Under the pieces are notes generated by a model, which had not been told where the DNA came from, did no database searches, and saw only the letters and a program-made list of their open reading frames with translations. Both the position numbers and the translations under genes were made by a program. DNA of 5,864 nt, taken from assembly GCA_001801285.1 (NCBI GenBank), contig MGXG01000081.1:1-5864 (forward strand). The letters are read 5' to 3'. Source of the DNA: Gammaproteobacteria bacterium GWE2_37_16. GTDB taxonomy: Bacteria; Pseudomonadota; Gammaproteobacteria; UBA9339. Position 1 is the first letter of the stretch, and the number at the start of each line of letters is the position of its first letter. Positions 1 to 5,005 of the stretch are shown here, piece by piece.

Positions 1-619
1 AATTACCTTGCCACGCAGTTTTACCCTTATTTTCAACATCGTACATTACTTTTATATCGTAATGACCACGGGTAAAAACAAAGTTTTTGGTTACAAAAAG
101 TCCATCCTGATTGCGCCATTTGAGCTTAACGATCAGTTCTTTTTGCATAGGAGTCATAGTATAACTATGCTCTGTAGCGCTATATTTCGCTTGTTTGGTA
201 AAATCAAGATCTGGACCTTTTTCACCAACTAAAGCACTTGGAGCAATATACAAATTATCAGGACTATCGCTCATAATTTGCATTGGTTCAGCATTCTTTT
301 CTAGAGAAACTGGATATTTTAACAATTTTGCCTGAACAAGATTACCACCAACTGTATCGATAGCCACATCCAAAACATCAGTATGCACAGTAACAAGACG
401 CGCATTATCGTTACTCTTGCTAACGTTTGACTGCATGGATAAATTGTTTTGGGTTTGCGCAACTTGTAGCGGAAACGCAGTTTGCGTCTGCATATTTTTG
501 TTGGACGCTAATGCCGCCGTGTTCTCAGGAACGACAGGATAATCTTTCTGCCAAGCACTCCATAAAGATAAACAAATTGCCCCAAGGGCTGCATACAAAA
601 ACATGCGGGTATTATTCAT
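1..619 (-). CDS. yidC: Membrane protein insertase YidC, N-terminal part (runs off left edge)
   Basis: YidC inserts and folds inner-membrane proteins, alone or with the SecYEG translocon. The 206 complete codons visible cover only the N-terminal signal anchor and part of the periplasmic domain. The protein begins MNNTRMFLYAALGAICL, a single hydrophobic segment at about residues 6-22, followed by SAWQKDYP, which matches the anchor-plus-WQ-D boundary of gammaproteobacterial YidC. Residues 23-75 are a low-complexity Q/N/S-rich linker. From about residue 75 (VTVHTDVLDVAIDTVGG) begins the beta-rich P1 domain, ending here near FVFTRGHYDIKVMYDVENKG. The conserved five-helix insertase core lies outside the window. 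The start at 619 is chosen because the anchor begins there; a weak AGG lies 10-12 nt upstream. It is the fourth gene of the rpmH-rnpA-yidD-yidC block, 48 nt after yidD, with no strong promoter seen between them. Confidence 0.95.
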   Translation of the reverse strand, partial: MNNTRMFLYAALGAICLSLWSAWQKDYPVVPENTAALASNKNMQTQTAFPLQVAQTQNNLSMQSNVSKSNDNARLVTVHTDVLDVAIDTVGGNLVQAKLLKYPVSLEKNAEPMQIMSDSPDNLYIAPSALVGEKGPDLDFTKQAKYSATEHSYTMTPMQKELIVKLKWRNQDGLFVTKNFVFTRGHYDIKVMYDVENKGKTAWQGN

Positions 620-647
620 AATTGACAACCTATACAAATACAAAACA

Positions 648-663
648 AATTCATTAATTCAAA
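648..663 (-). repeat. Decayed palindromic-repeat copy downstream of yidD
   Basis: Sixteen bases (AATTCATTAATTCAAA on the plus strand) are identical to 1343-1358 downstream of rpmH. Read in gene direction they follow the yidD stop as TTTGAATTAATGAATT. The hairpin half of the element is absent, so this is a partial copy in the 48-nt yidD-yidC gap. Confidence 0.6.
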
Positions 664-667
664 TGCC

Positions 668-919
668 TTAAGGTACCGGATCATAACCACCCTTATGAAA
701 AGGATGACAAGAACAAAGTCTTTTAATAGTTAACCAACCACCATACCAAATTCCATATTTCTCAAAGGCTTCTTTGGCATATTCTGAACAGGTGGGCGAA
801 AAACGACAATTAGCACCAATCACTGGGCTTATCATGAAACGGTAGACTGTGATTAAGACGACAACTATTGCAACTAAAAACTTATTTAACAAATTAATTA
901 TAAAAAGAAAATAACGCAT
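668..919 (-). CDS. yidD: Membrane protein insertion efficiency factor YidD
   Basis: YidD is a small membrane-associated protein that assists YidC-dependent insertion of inner-membrane proteins. The 83 residues match the usual family length. An N-terminal hydrophobic stretch (about residues 3-28) is followed by the family signature: SPVIGANCRFSPTCSEY at 31-47 with C38 and C44, then KRLCSCHPFHKGGYDPVP at 66-83, including C71, G77-G78 and the terminal DPVP. E. coli YidD extends slightly beyond DPVP; here the gene stops at that point. The ATG at 919 lies 5 nt after the rnpA stop with no visible Shine-Dalgarno sequence, so translation is probably coupled to rnpA. Its position between rnpA and yidC is the standard bacterial arrangement. 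Confidence 0.96.
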   Translation of the reverse strand: MRYFLFIINLLNKFLVAIVVVLITVYRFMISPVIGANCRFSPTCSEYAKEAFEKYGIWYGGWLTIKRLCSCHPFHKGGYDPVP

Positions 920-924
920 TGATA

Positions 925-1296
925 TTAAAGATAATTTTTTTTACATAACTTAATCCATTGTTTCTCCAAAACCTCTTTCCACTCCATATTGGAAAGTTGA
1001 TCGGCGTCTTTATAAATTAAAACCACACAATCAATATTTTCTAGCTGATGCTGCCTTAGCCTAAAACTCTCTTTAACAATGCGCTTCAAGCGATTACGCT
1101 CTACTGCCAAAGAAACATTCTTTTTACTAATAACGACACCTAAGCGCGGACAAGATAACTCATTGCCTCTATATAAAAAAATACATCTCCCAGCATTTAG
1201 CTTTAGCGTTGCACCACTACGTCCATTAAAAACATTTGCAAAATCATGCGCAGACCGCAAACGCAGCTGCTTTCCAAAAGAAAATGTTTTCTCCAT
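925..1296 (-). CDS. rnpA: Ribonuclease P protein component
   Basis: RnpA is the protein subunit of RNase P. It binds the 5' leader of precursor tRNAs and supports the catalytic RNA (rnpB, not in this window) in cleaving the leader. The 123-residue protein starts MEKTFSFGKQLRLRSAHDF, typical of the family N terminus. It carries PRLGVVISKKN (50-60) and the RNA-binding RNR signature ERNRLKRIVKESFRLRQHQL at 66-85, where R67, N68 and R69 are the invariant residues. I chose the ATG at 1296. A TTG two codons upstream is in frame (MIMEKT...) but gives no better Shine-Dalgarno and does not improve the family match. The gene follows rpmH after a 74-nt gap and precedes yidD by 5 nt. It is presumably transcribed from the rpmH promoter. 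Confidence 0.97.
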   Translation of the reverse strand: MEKTFSFGKQLRLRSAHDFANVFNGRSGATLKLNAGRCIFLYRGNELSCPRLGVVISKKNVSLAVERNRLKRIVKESFRLRQHQLENIDCVVLIYKDADQLSNMEWKEVLEKQWIKLCKKNYL

Positions 1297-1332
1297 TATC
1301 AAAATTTAAAACTTTTCAAATAAATAAAAGGC

Positions 1333-1370
1333 ATTGCGGAGCAATTCATTAATTCAAAACTTGAAATTTC
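1333..1370 (-). repeat. Palindromic-repeat copy between rpmH and rnpA
   Basis: Directly after the rpmH stop, in gene direction, come GAAATTTCAAGTTTTGAATT and then AATGA, ending in hairpin ATTGC-TCC-GCAAT (1345-1333). The arm TTTTGAATTAATGA matches the queA copy TTTTGAATTGATGA in all but one base. The hairpin is followed by GCCTTTTATTTATTT, so it could weakly attenuate or protect the transcript between L34 and the RNase P protein. Function is inferred. Confidence 0.65.
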
Positions 1371-1505
1371 TTAAGCACAGAGTTGCTTACGTCCCTTAGC
1401 GCGACGTCTACTTAAAACAAGGCGACCGCCCTTTGTAGCCATACGCGCGCGAAATCCGTGTACGTGTTTACGTTTTATATTACTAGGTTGAAAAGTTCTT
1501 TTCAT
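1371..1505 (-). CDS. rpmH: 50S ribosomal protein L34
   Basis: L34 is a very small, highly basic protein of the large ribosomal subunit that threads into 23S rRNA. The 44-residue product starts MKRTFQPSNIKRKHVHGFRA and continues RMATKGGRLVLSRRRAKGRK before ending KQLCA. This is the universal L34 pattern: the KRTFQPS start, the HGFRARM segment and the Arg/Lys-rich tail. A weak GGTG lies 7 nt before the ATG. It is the first gene of the minus-strand rpmH-rnpA-yidD-yidC block, about 60 nt downstream of a good promoter. Its stop is followed immediately by a palindromic repeat copy. The only mild oddity is the C-terminal LCA instead of the more common LSA/LTV. Confidence 0.98.
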   Translation of the reverse strand: MKRTFQPSNIKRKHVHGFRARMATKGGRLVLSRRRAKGRKQLCA

Positions 1506-1572
1506 AGCTATGCACCAAAAATCTATGCTGCAAAATATTTTTCAAAGTTAACAGCGTTATTTAAAACGCCTA

Positions 1573-1601
1573 ATGATATAGAAATTATTTACAAATAACA
1601 A
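1573..1601 (-). promoter_or_regulatory. Predicted sigma70-type promoter of the rpmH operon
   Basis: On the minus strand, TTGTTA (1601-1596) is separated by exactly 17 nt from TATCAT (1578-1573), matching the -35 and -10 consensus at four and five of six positions. The predicted start near 1566 gives a leader of about 60 nt before the L34 start codon. It would drive rpmH-rnpA-yidD-yidC. This is inferred from sequence only. Confidence 0.6.
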
Positions 1602-1625
1602 GATTCATATTGTTAAATTACAGTA

Positions 1626-1654
1626 TTGCTTAATCAAAATTAATACGTTATTTT
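1626..1654 (+). promoter_or_regulatory. Possible weak promoter for mrdA
   Basis: TTGCTT (1626-1631) and TATTTT (1649-1654) are spaced by 17 nt, each matching consensus at four of six positions. The predicted start would fall at about 1661, inside the G-rich tract at 1657-1672, so the mrdA transcript would begin in or next to it. In DNA this AT-rich such a match can arise by chance. Confidence 0.25.
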
Positions 1655-1656
1655 TA

Positions 1657-1672
1657 GGGTGGGTGGGTGGGG
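1657..1672 (+). other. Perfect four-tract G-quadruplex motif
   Basis: The sequence GGGTGGGTGGGTGGGG has four G-tracts separated by single T loops. This is the canonical short-loop arrangement that in vitro forms very stable parallel quadruplexes. It stands alone in strongly AT-rich intergenic DNA, 64 bp upstream of the mrdA start codon and on its non-template strand. The last G-tract could alternatively pair GGGA (1670-1673) with TCCC (1682-1685). A regulatory role is inference; the motif itself is seen directly. Confidence 0.85.
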
Positions 1673-1736
1673 ATGAAATTTTCCCAAACTTTTTAACTAG
1701 TTACATGAAAAACTTGAAAATCCTAAACATTAAAAA

Positions 1737-3581
1737 ATGTCCTTCCATATCGTCAAAAACTATAAACAAGAAAAACATCTTTTTTTGCAAAGACTTTGGT
1801 TGGTTGTTATTTTTGTCATGATTTTAACCGCCCTCCTGGCTTTACGTTTATTTTATTTGCAAATTCTAGAAAATCACACCTACACCACTTTATCCGAACA
1901 AAACAGGTTGATGCTTTTACCAATCGAACCTTCTCGCGGTCTGATTTTTGACCGCAACAATGTTTTATTGGCAGAAAATATTCCCGTCTTTAGCCTTGAT
2001 GTCTTGCCAAATCAAACCGAAAACCTTGACTTGGAATTGGATGAATTACAAAAAATCATTCCTTTGACAGCGACAGAACTGGATCAATTCGACAAAAACT
2101 GGCAAGAACAAAAACGCCTGCAACCTGTAACCTTAAAACTCAATTTAAACGAAGAAGAGGTCGCTAAATTTTATCTTAATCAATATCGACTCCCAGGATT
2201 TCTCGTCAATTCTCATCTAATCAGACACTACCCACTTGGCGCAACTACGGTCGCTGCTCTAGGCTATATGAGCCGTATCAACACCAAAGAATTAAGTGAA
2301 ATTGATCAAACTAACTATAAAGCCAGTAATTTTATCGGCAAAGTTGGTTTAGAAAAATATTACGAAAATGATTTGCACGGTAAAATCGGTTACCAACAAG
2401 TGGAAGTTGATATGGGAGGACGAATAATCCGTGTTTTAAAACGTATTCAACCTCAATCCGGCGTAGACCTTTACCTTACTATAGATAGTAAATTACAAGC
2501 CATTGCCCAGGAAGCACTTGGCACGGAAAATGGTGCTGTTGTTGCCATAGAGCCGCAAACTGGGGAAATTATCACTTTCGTTAGCAATCCAACTTATGAT
2601 CCCAACATGTTCATTGCCGGCGTACCAGCTAAAACCTTTCATGAGTTACAAAATTCACCTAACAAGCCCATGTATAATCGGGCTGTCAGGGGTCAATTTC
2701 CACCCGGATCAACCATCAAACCCTTTATTGCCCTGGAAGGTTTAGATAGCGGCACTATTAGCCCAGAGTACACTATCAATGATCCTGGCTGGTTTAAATT
2801 ACCCAATTCAACTCATCTTTATCACAACGCCACACATGTCGGTTATGGCAAAATCAATGTTATCAACTCTATCATTGTCTCTTGTGATACATTTTTTTAT
2901 AATTTGGCGACTTTGCTCGGCATTAATAAAATCGACTCCATATTACACCGTTTTGGTTTTGGTGAAAAAATTGGTCTGGATATTGGCGAAGAAGTAGCTG
3001 GCAATATTCCATCTCCAGCTTGGAAAATGCGTAAAACTAATACATCATGGTATCCTGGAGATACGGTTATATCTGGAATCGGACAGGGTTTCATGCTTGT
3101 TACCCCTTTACAATTAGCTTACGGCGTTGCAGCTATTGCCAATCATGGCATAAGAATACGCCCACATCTTGCCTACAAAGTAAAAACTGCCGGTGGTCAT
3201 GCCTTTTCCATTCAACCTATACAAGATACACCTATCAAACTAAATAACCCAAAAAATTGGAATATCGTGATTAAAGCCATGGAAGGAGTAATCAGCAGCA
3301 CCAATCCTCGGGGTACTGGAAGGATTCACTTTGGCACTGATGCTACTTACAAAGTAGCCGCAAAAACTGGTACTGCGCAACTTTTTCGTCATTATTTTGA
3401 TGAAAATCAAGCAGCAGAAGAAGCGAAACTTGCCAAAAGACTGCGCAATGATTCTTTGTTTATTGCTTTTGCACCCATTGATAAACCTAAAATCGCTATT
3501 GCTGTAGTCGCAGAAAATAGCGCAATAGCCGGTAGCGTCGCTCGCAAAGTACTGGATGCGTACCTAATTAAGAAATTTTGA
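1737..3581 (+). CDS. mrdA: Penicillin-binding protein 2, elongasome peptidoglycan transpeptidase
   Basis: PBP2 is the essential class B transpeptidase that cross-links lateral-wall peptidoglycan in the Rod complex with RodA, MreB and MreC, and is the target of mecillinam. The 614 residues compare with 633 in E. coli. A short cytoplasmic N terminus precedes one membrane anchor (about 19-42). The pedestal domain follows, with PIEPSRGLIFDRN at 62-74 and YPLGATTVAALGYMSRIN at 165-182. The transpeptidase domain has all three catalytic motifs: PPGSTIKPF with S325 nucleophile and K328; SCD at 382-384 (PBP2 uses S-x-D); and KTGTA at 543-547. YDPN at 287-290 and GIGQG at 447-451 also match PBP2. The protein ends VLDAYLIKKF, lacking the E. 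coli C-terminal tail; the last codons and the stop lie in an inverted-repeat arm. No Shine-Dalgarno is visible before the ATG. rodA, its usual partner, is not downstream. Confidence 0.97.
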   Translation: MSFHIVKNYKQEKHLFLQRLWLVVIFVMILTALLALRLFYLQILENHTYTTLSEQNRLMLLPIEPSRGLIFDRNNVLLAENIPVFSLDVLPNQTENLDLELDELQKIIPLTATELDQFDKNWQEQKRLQPVTLKLNLNEEEVAKFYLNQYRLPGFLVNSHLIRHYPLGATTVAALGYMSRINTKELSEIDQTNYKASNFIGKVGLEKYYENDLHGKIGYQQVEVDMGGRIIRVLKRIQPQSGVDLYLTIDSKLQAIAQEALGTENGAVVAIEPQTGEIITFVSNPTYDPNMFIAGVPAKTFHELQNSPNKPMYNRAVRGQFPPGSTIKPFIALEGLDSGTISPEYTINDPGWFKLPNSTHLYHNATHVGYGKINVINSIIVSCDTFFYNLATLLGINKIDSILHRFGFGEKIGLDIGEEVAGNIPSPAWKMRKTNTSWYPGDTVISGIGQGFMLVTPLQLAYGVAAIANHGIRIRPHLAYKVKTAGGHAFSIQPIQDTPIKLNNPKNWNIVIKAMEGVISSTNPRGTGRIHFGTDATYKVAAKTGTAQLFRHYFDENQAAEEAKLAKRLRNDSLFIAFAPIDKPKIAIAVVAENSAIAGSVARKVLDAYLIKKF

Positions 3582-3698
3582 ATTTTAAATGCTGAATTTC
3601 AAATGAATGAATCGCTTCGCGATACTACTTTAAAAAAATATAAAATAAAAATTATCACGAAGTGACTCATCAATTCAAAATTTATAATTCAAAATTTT
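3573..3698. repeat. Long imperfect inverted repeat spanning the mrdA and queA stop codons
   Basis: The left arm (3573-3623) and right arm (3654-3698, read on the minus strand) both begin AAATTTTGAATT, followed by TAAAT, two differing bases, and TGAATT. Each arm then ends in an ATGA-(G/A)TC hairpin. The left arm has 7 extra bases. Each arm ends in a small hairpin: ATCGC-TTC-GCGAT at 3611-3623, and TCAC-GAA-GTGA at 3655-3665 (plus-strand reading). The 30-bp centre is almost pure A/T. The mrdA stop (3579-3581) and the queA stop (3691-3689) are the same TGA within the shared AAATTTTGAATT, so both proteins end in Lys-Phe. As RNA from either side it could fold into a long stem and act as a bidirectional terminator or 3'-end protector. 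Confidence 0.8.
3632..3666 (-). terminator. Possible intrinsic terminator of queA
   Basis: On the minus strand, 24 nt after the queA stop, TCAC-TTC-GTGA (3665-3655) forms a short hairpin. It is followed directly by TAATTTTTATTTTATATTTT, a U-rich run in RNA. The stem is only 4 bp, weak for an intrinsic terminator alone. Pairing of the longer inverted-repeat arms would strengthen it when transcription enters from mrdA. On the plus strand the mrdA hairpin is not followed directly by a U-run. Confidence 0.4.
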
Positions 3699-4741
3699 CC
3701 CAATAGCATCGCATCGCCATAACTAAAAAAGCGATATTTTTCTTTCACTGCTTCCTGGTAAACTTCTTTAATTAAATCGTAACCGGCAAAAGCCGCAACC
3801 AGCATGAGCAAAGTTGATTTTGGCAAGTGGAAATTCGTGATCATGGCATCGACGCAACGAAACTTATAACCAGGATAAATAAAAATACCGGTTTCTCCGT
3901 CAAATGAGGCGATTTCTCCATTTTGTGCCGCGGTTTCCAAGCTCCGCACCACCGTCGTCCCAACAGCAACAACCCGATTACCGCGTTTTTTGGTTTGCAA
4001 AATTTTCTCACATACTTCGGGTGAGACAGTTACCCGCTCAGCATGCATTTTGTGTTCCAAAATTGATTCGACTCTCACAGGCTGAAATGTGCCCGCACCA
4101 ACATGTAAAGTCACAAAAGCTGTGTCAATACCTATTCCTTTAAGCTGTTGCAATAAATTTTCATCAAAATGCAATCCAGCCGTAGGAGCGGCAACTGCGC
4201 CATTTTGTCTTGCAAAAACTGTTTGATACCGTTCTAAATCCGTACTGTCGTCGGTGCGCTCTATGTAGGGCGGTAATGGAATATGTCCAATTTGCTCTAA
4301 AAGTTCAATAACATTAATGTCTTGCTTTTTTGTAATTTCATTTACTATGAATTTAAGGATAAATAAATTTTCTTGGCGATCAACAATTATTGCAGTAACA
4401 GCATCATTTATCACCAATGATGTGCCAATTTTCAAAGGTTTATTTGCCCCCACATGAGCAAGAATCTTTCCTTCGCCTAAAATTCTTTCCACCAATATCT
4501 CAACCTTGCCGCCAGAAATTTTATGCGCGTAAATACGCGCCGGAATTACGCGTGTATCGTTAAAAACCAGCAAATCACCAGAATTCAATAATTGCGGCAA
4601 ATCACGAAAACTCAAATGTTGATAAGTATTATTTTCCCGATTGACACAAAGCAAACGACTAGCGCTGCGCTCCGACAGAGGGTACTGTGCAATCAGCTCG
4701 TGGGGTAATGAGAAATCAAAATCGGATAAATTATGTTGCAT
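3689..4741 (-). CDS. queA: S-adenosylmethionine:tRNA ribosyltransferase-isomerase
   Basis: QueA transfers and isomerises the ribosyl group of S-adenosylmethionine onto 7-aminomethyl-7-deazaguanine at position 34 of tRNAs with GUN anticodons (Tyr, His, Asn, Asp). The product is epoxyqueuosine, the penultimate step to queuosine. The 350 residues compare with 356 in E. coli and align throughout: FDFSLPHELIAQYPLSERSASRLL at 8-31 (the first ten residues are less conserved), GDLLVFNDTRVIPARI at 55-70, GHIPLPPYIER at 152-162, GAVAAPTAGLHFDE at 181-194, FVTLHVGAGTFQPVRV at 209-224, AVGTTVVRSLE at 259-269, TNFHLPKSTLLMLV at 302-315 and EKYRFFSYGDAML at 334-346. The C terminus (LGKF) is shorter than in E. 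coli because the reading frame ends in a repeat arm. The ATG at 4741 fits the family start; no Shine-Dalgarno is visible. It is convergent with mrdA and divergent from the tRNA-Leu/miaA pair. Confidence 0.98.
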   Translation of the reverse strand: MQHNLSDFDFSLPHELIAQYPLSERSASRLLCVNRENNTYQHLSFRDLPQLLNSGDLLVFNDTRVIPARIYAHKISGGKVEILVERILGEGKILAHVGANKPLKIGTSLVINDAVTAIIVDRQENLFILKFIVNEITKKQDINVIELLEQIGHIPLPPYIERTDDSTDLERYQTVFARQNGAVAAPTAGLHFDENLLQQLKGIGIDTAFVTLHVGAGTFQPVRVESILEHKMHAERVTVSPEVCEKILQTKKRGNRVVAVGTTVVRSLETAAQNGEIASFDGETGIFIYPGYKFRCVDAMITNFHLPKSTLLMLVAAFAGYDLIKEVYQEAVKEKYRFFSYGDAMLLGKF

Positions 4742-4796
4742 TTTTAGAATATAAATTTAGAATACGCATTGTAGATCATGAAAATTTCAATTTAAA

Positions 4797-4804
4797 ATTA
4801 TAAT
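4797..4804. promoter_or_regulatory. Possible overlapping -10 boxes between queA and tRNA-Leu
   Basis: The sequence ATTATAAT contains a perfect TATAAT on the plus strand (4799-4804) and another on the minus strand (4802-4797). Plus-strand transcription would begin near 4811, leaving about 35 nt of leader for RNase P to remove from the tRNA. Minus-strand transcription would begin near 4790, ahead of queA. No good -35 box stands at 16-18 nt on either strand: on the minus strand TTGAAT is 20 nt away. A second plus-strand pair, TTGATT (4808-4813) and TACATA (4831-4836), has correct spacing but a poor -10. The region is AT-rich, so chance matches are likely. Confidence 0.3.
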
Positions 4805-4845
4805 ATATTGATTTTAAAAGAAATTCAATTTACATATCCTGATGT

Positions 4846-4932
4846 GCCGGGGTGGCGGAACTGGTAGACGCGCCAGACTCAAAATTTGGTGGTGGAAACA
4901 CCGTGTCGGTTCGATTCCGACCCTCGGTACCA
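4846..4932 (+). tRNA. tRNA-Leu, anticodon CAA
   Basis: The 87-nt class II tRNA folds fully. The acceptor GCCGGGG pairs with CCTCGGT. The D arm is GCG/CGC around GAACTGGTAGA. The anticodon stem CCAGA/TTTGG encloses loop CTCAAAA with anticodon CAA at 4880-4882. The long variable arm is GGTG-GAAA-CACC. The T arm is GTCGG-TTCGATT-CCGAC. Discriminator A and an encoded CCA complete it. The long variable arm, A73 and CAA identify leucine, decoding UUG. A36-A37-A38 is the recognition triplet for MiaA, whose gene follows 73 nt downstream with no evident terminator between them. Two wobble pairs (G1-U72 and one inner pair) lie in the acceptor, and one G-U pair in the anticodon stem. Confidence 0.96.
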
Positions 4933-5005
4933 AATAGAAGAATGTTCGTTAATTCCTTCATTATTTTCATACATTCGTTCATTAAATTATTTCATCCTTT
5001 TGCTC

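Noticed and set aside
1585..1593. TTATTTACA resembling a DnaA box beside rpmH, hinting at an origin
   Set aside because: It matches the consensus poorly, stands alone, lies within the predicted rpmH promoter spacer, and dnaA is not adjacent. Not enough to call an origin.
1673..1696. Short open frame MKFSQTF right after the G-rich tract, a possible leader peptide for mrdA
   Set aside because: The G-run abuts the ATG, leaving no proper ribosome-binding spacing, and seven codons without any meaningful content arise easily by chance.
4742..4845. AT-rich segment upstream of queA resembling a decayed repeat copy (TTTCAATTTAAAATTATAA)
   Set aside because: The similarity is only shared low-complexity A/T words, with no hairpin or TCATTAATTC core.
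4933..5005. Terminator or repeat copy between tRNA-Leu and miaA (GAATG at 4940 and CATTC at 4972)
   Set aside because: The 5-bp inverted match spans 27 nt, has no following T-run, and the TTCATTAAATT-like stretch matches the repeat only loosely and in the opposite orientation.
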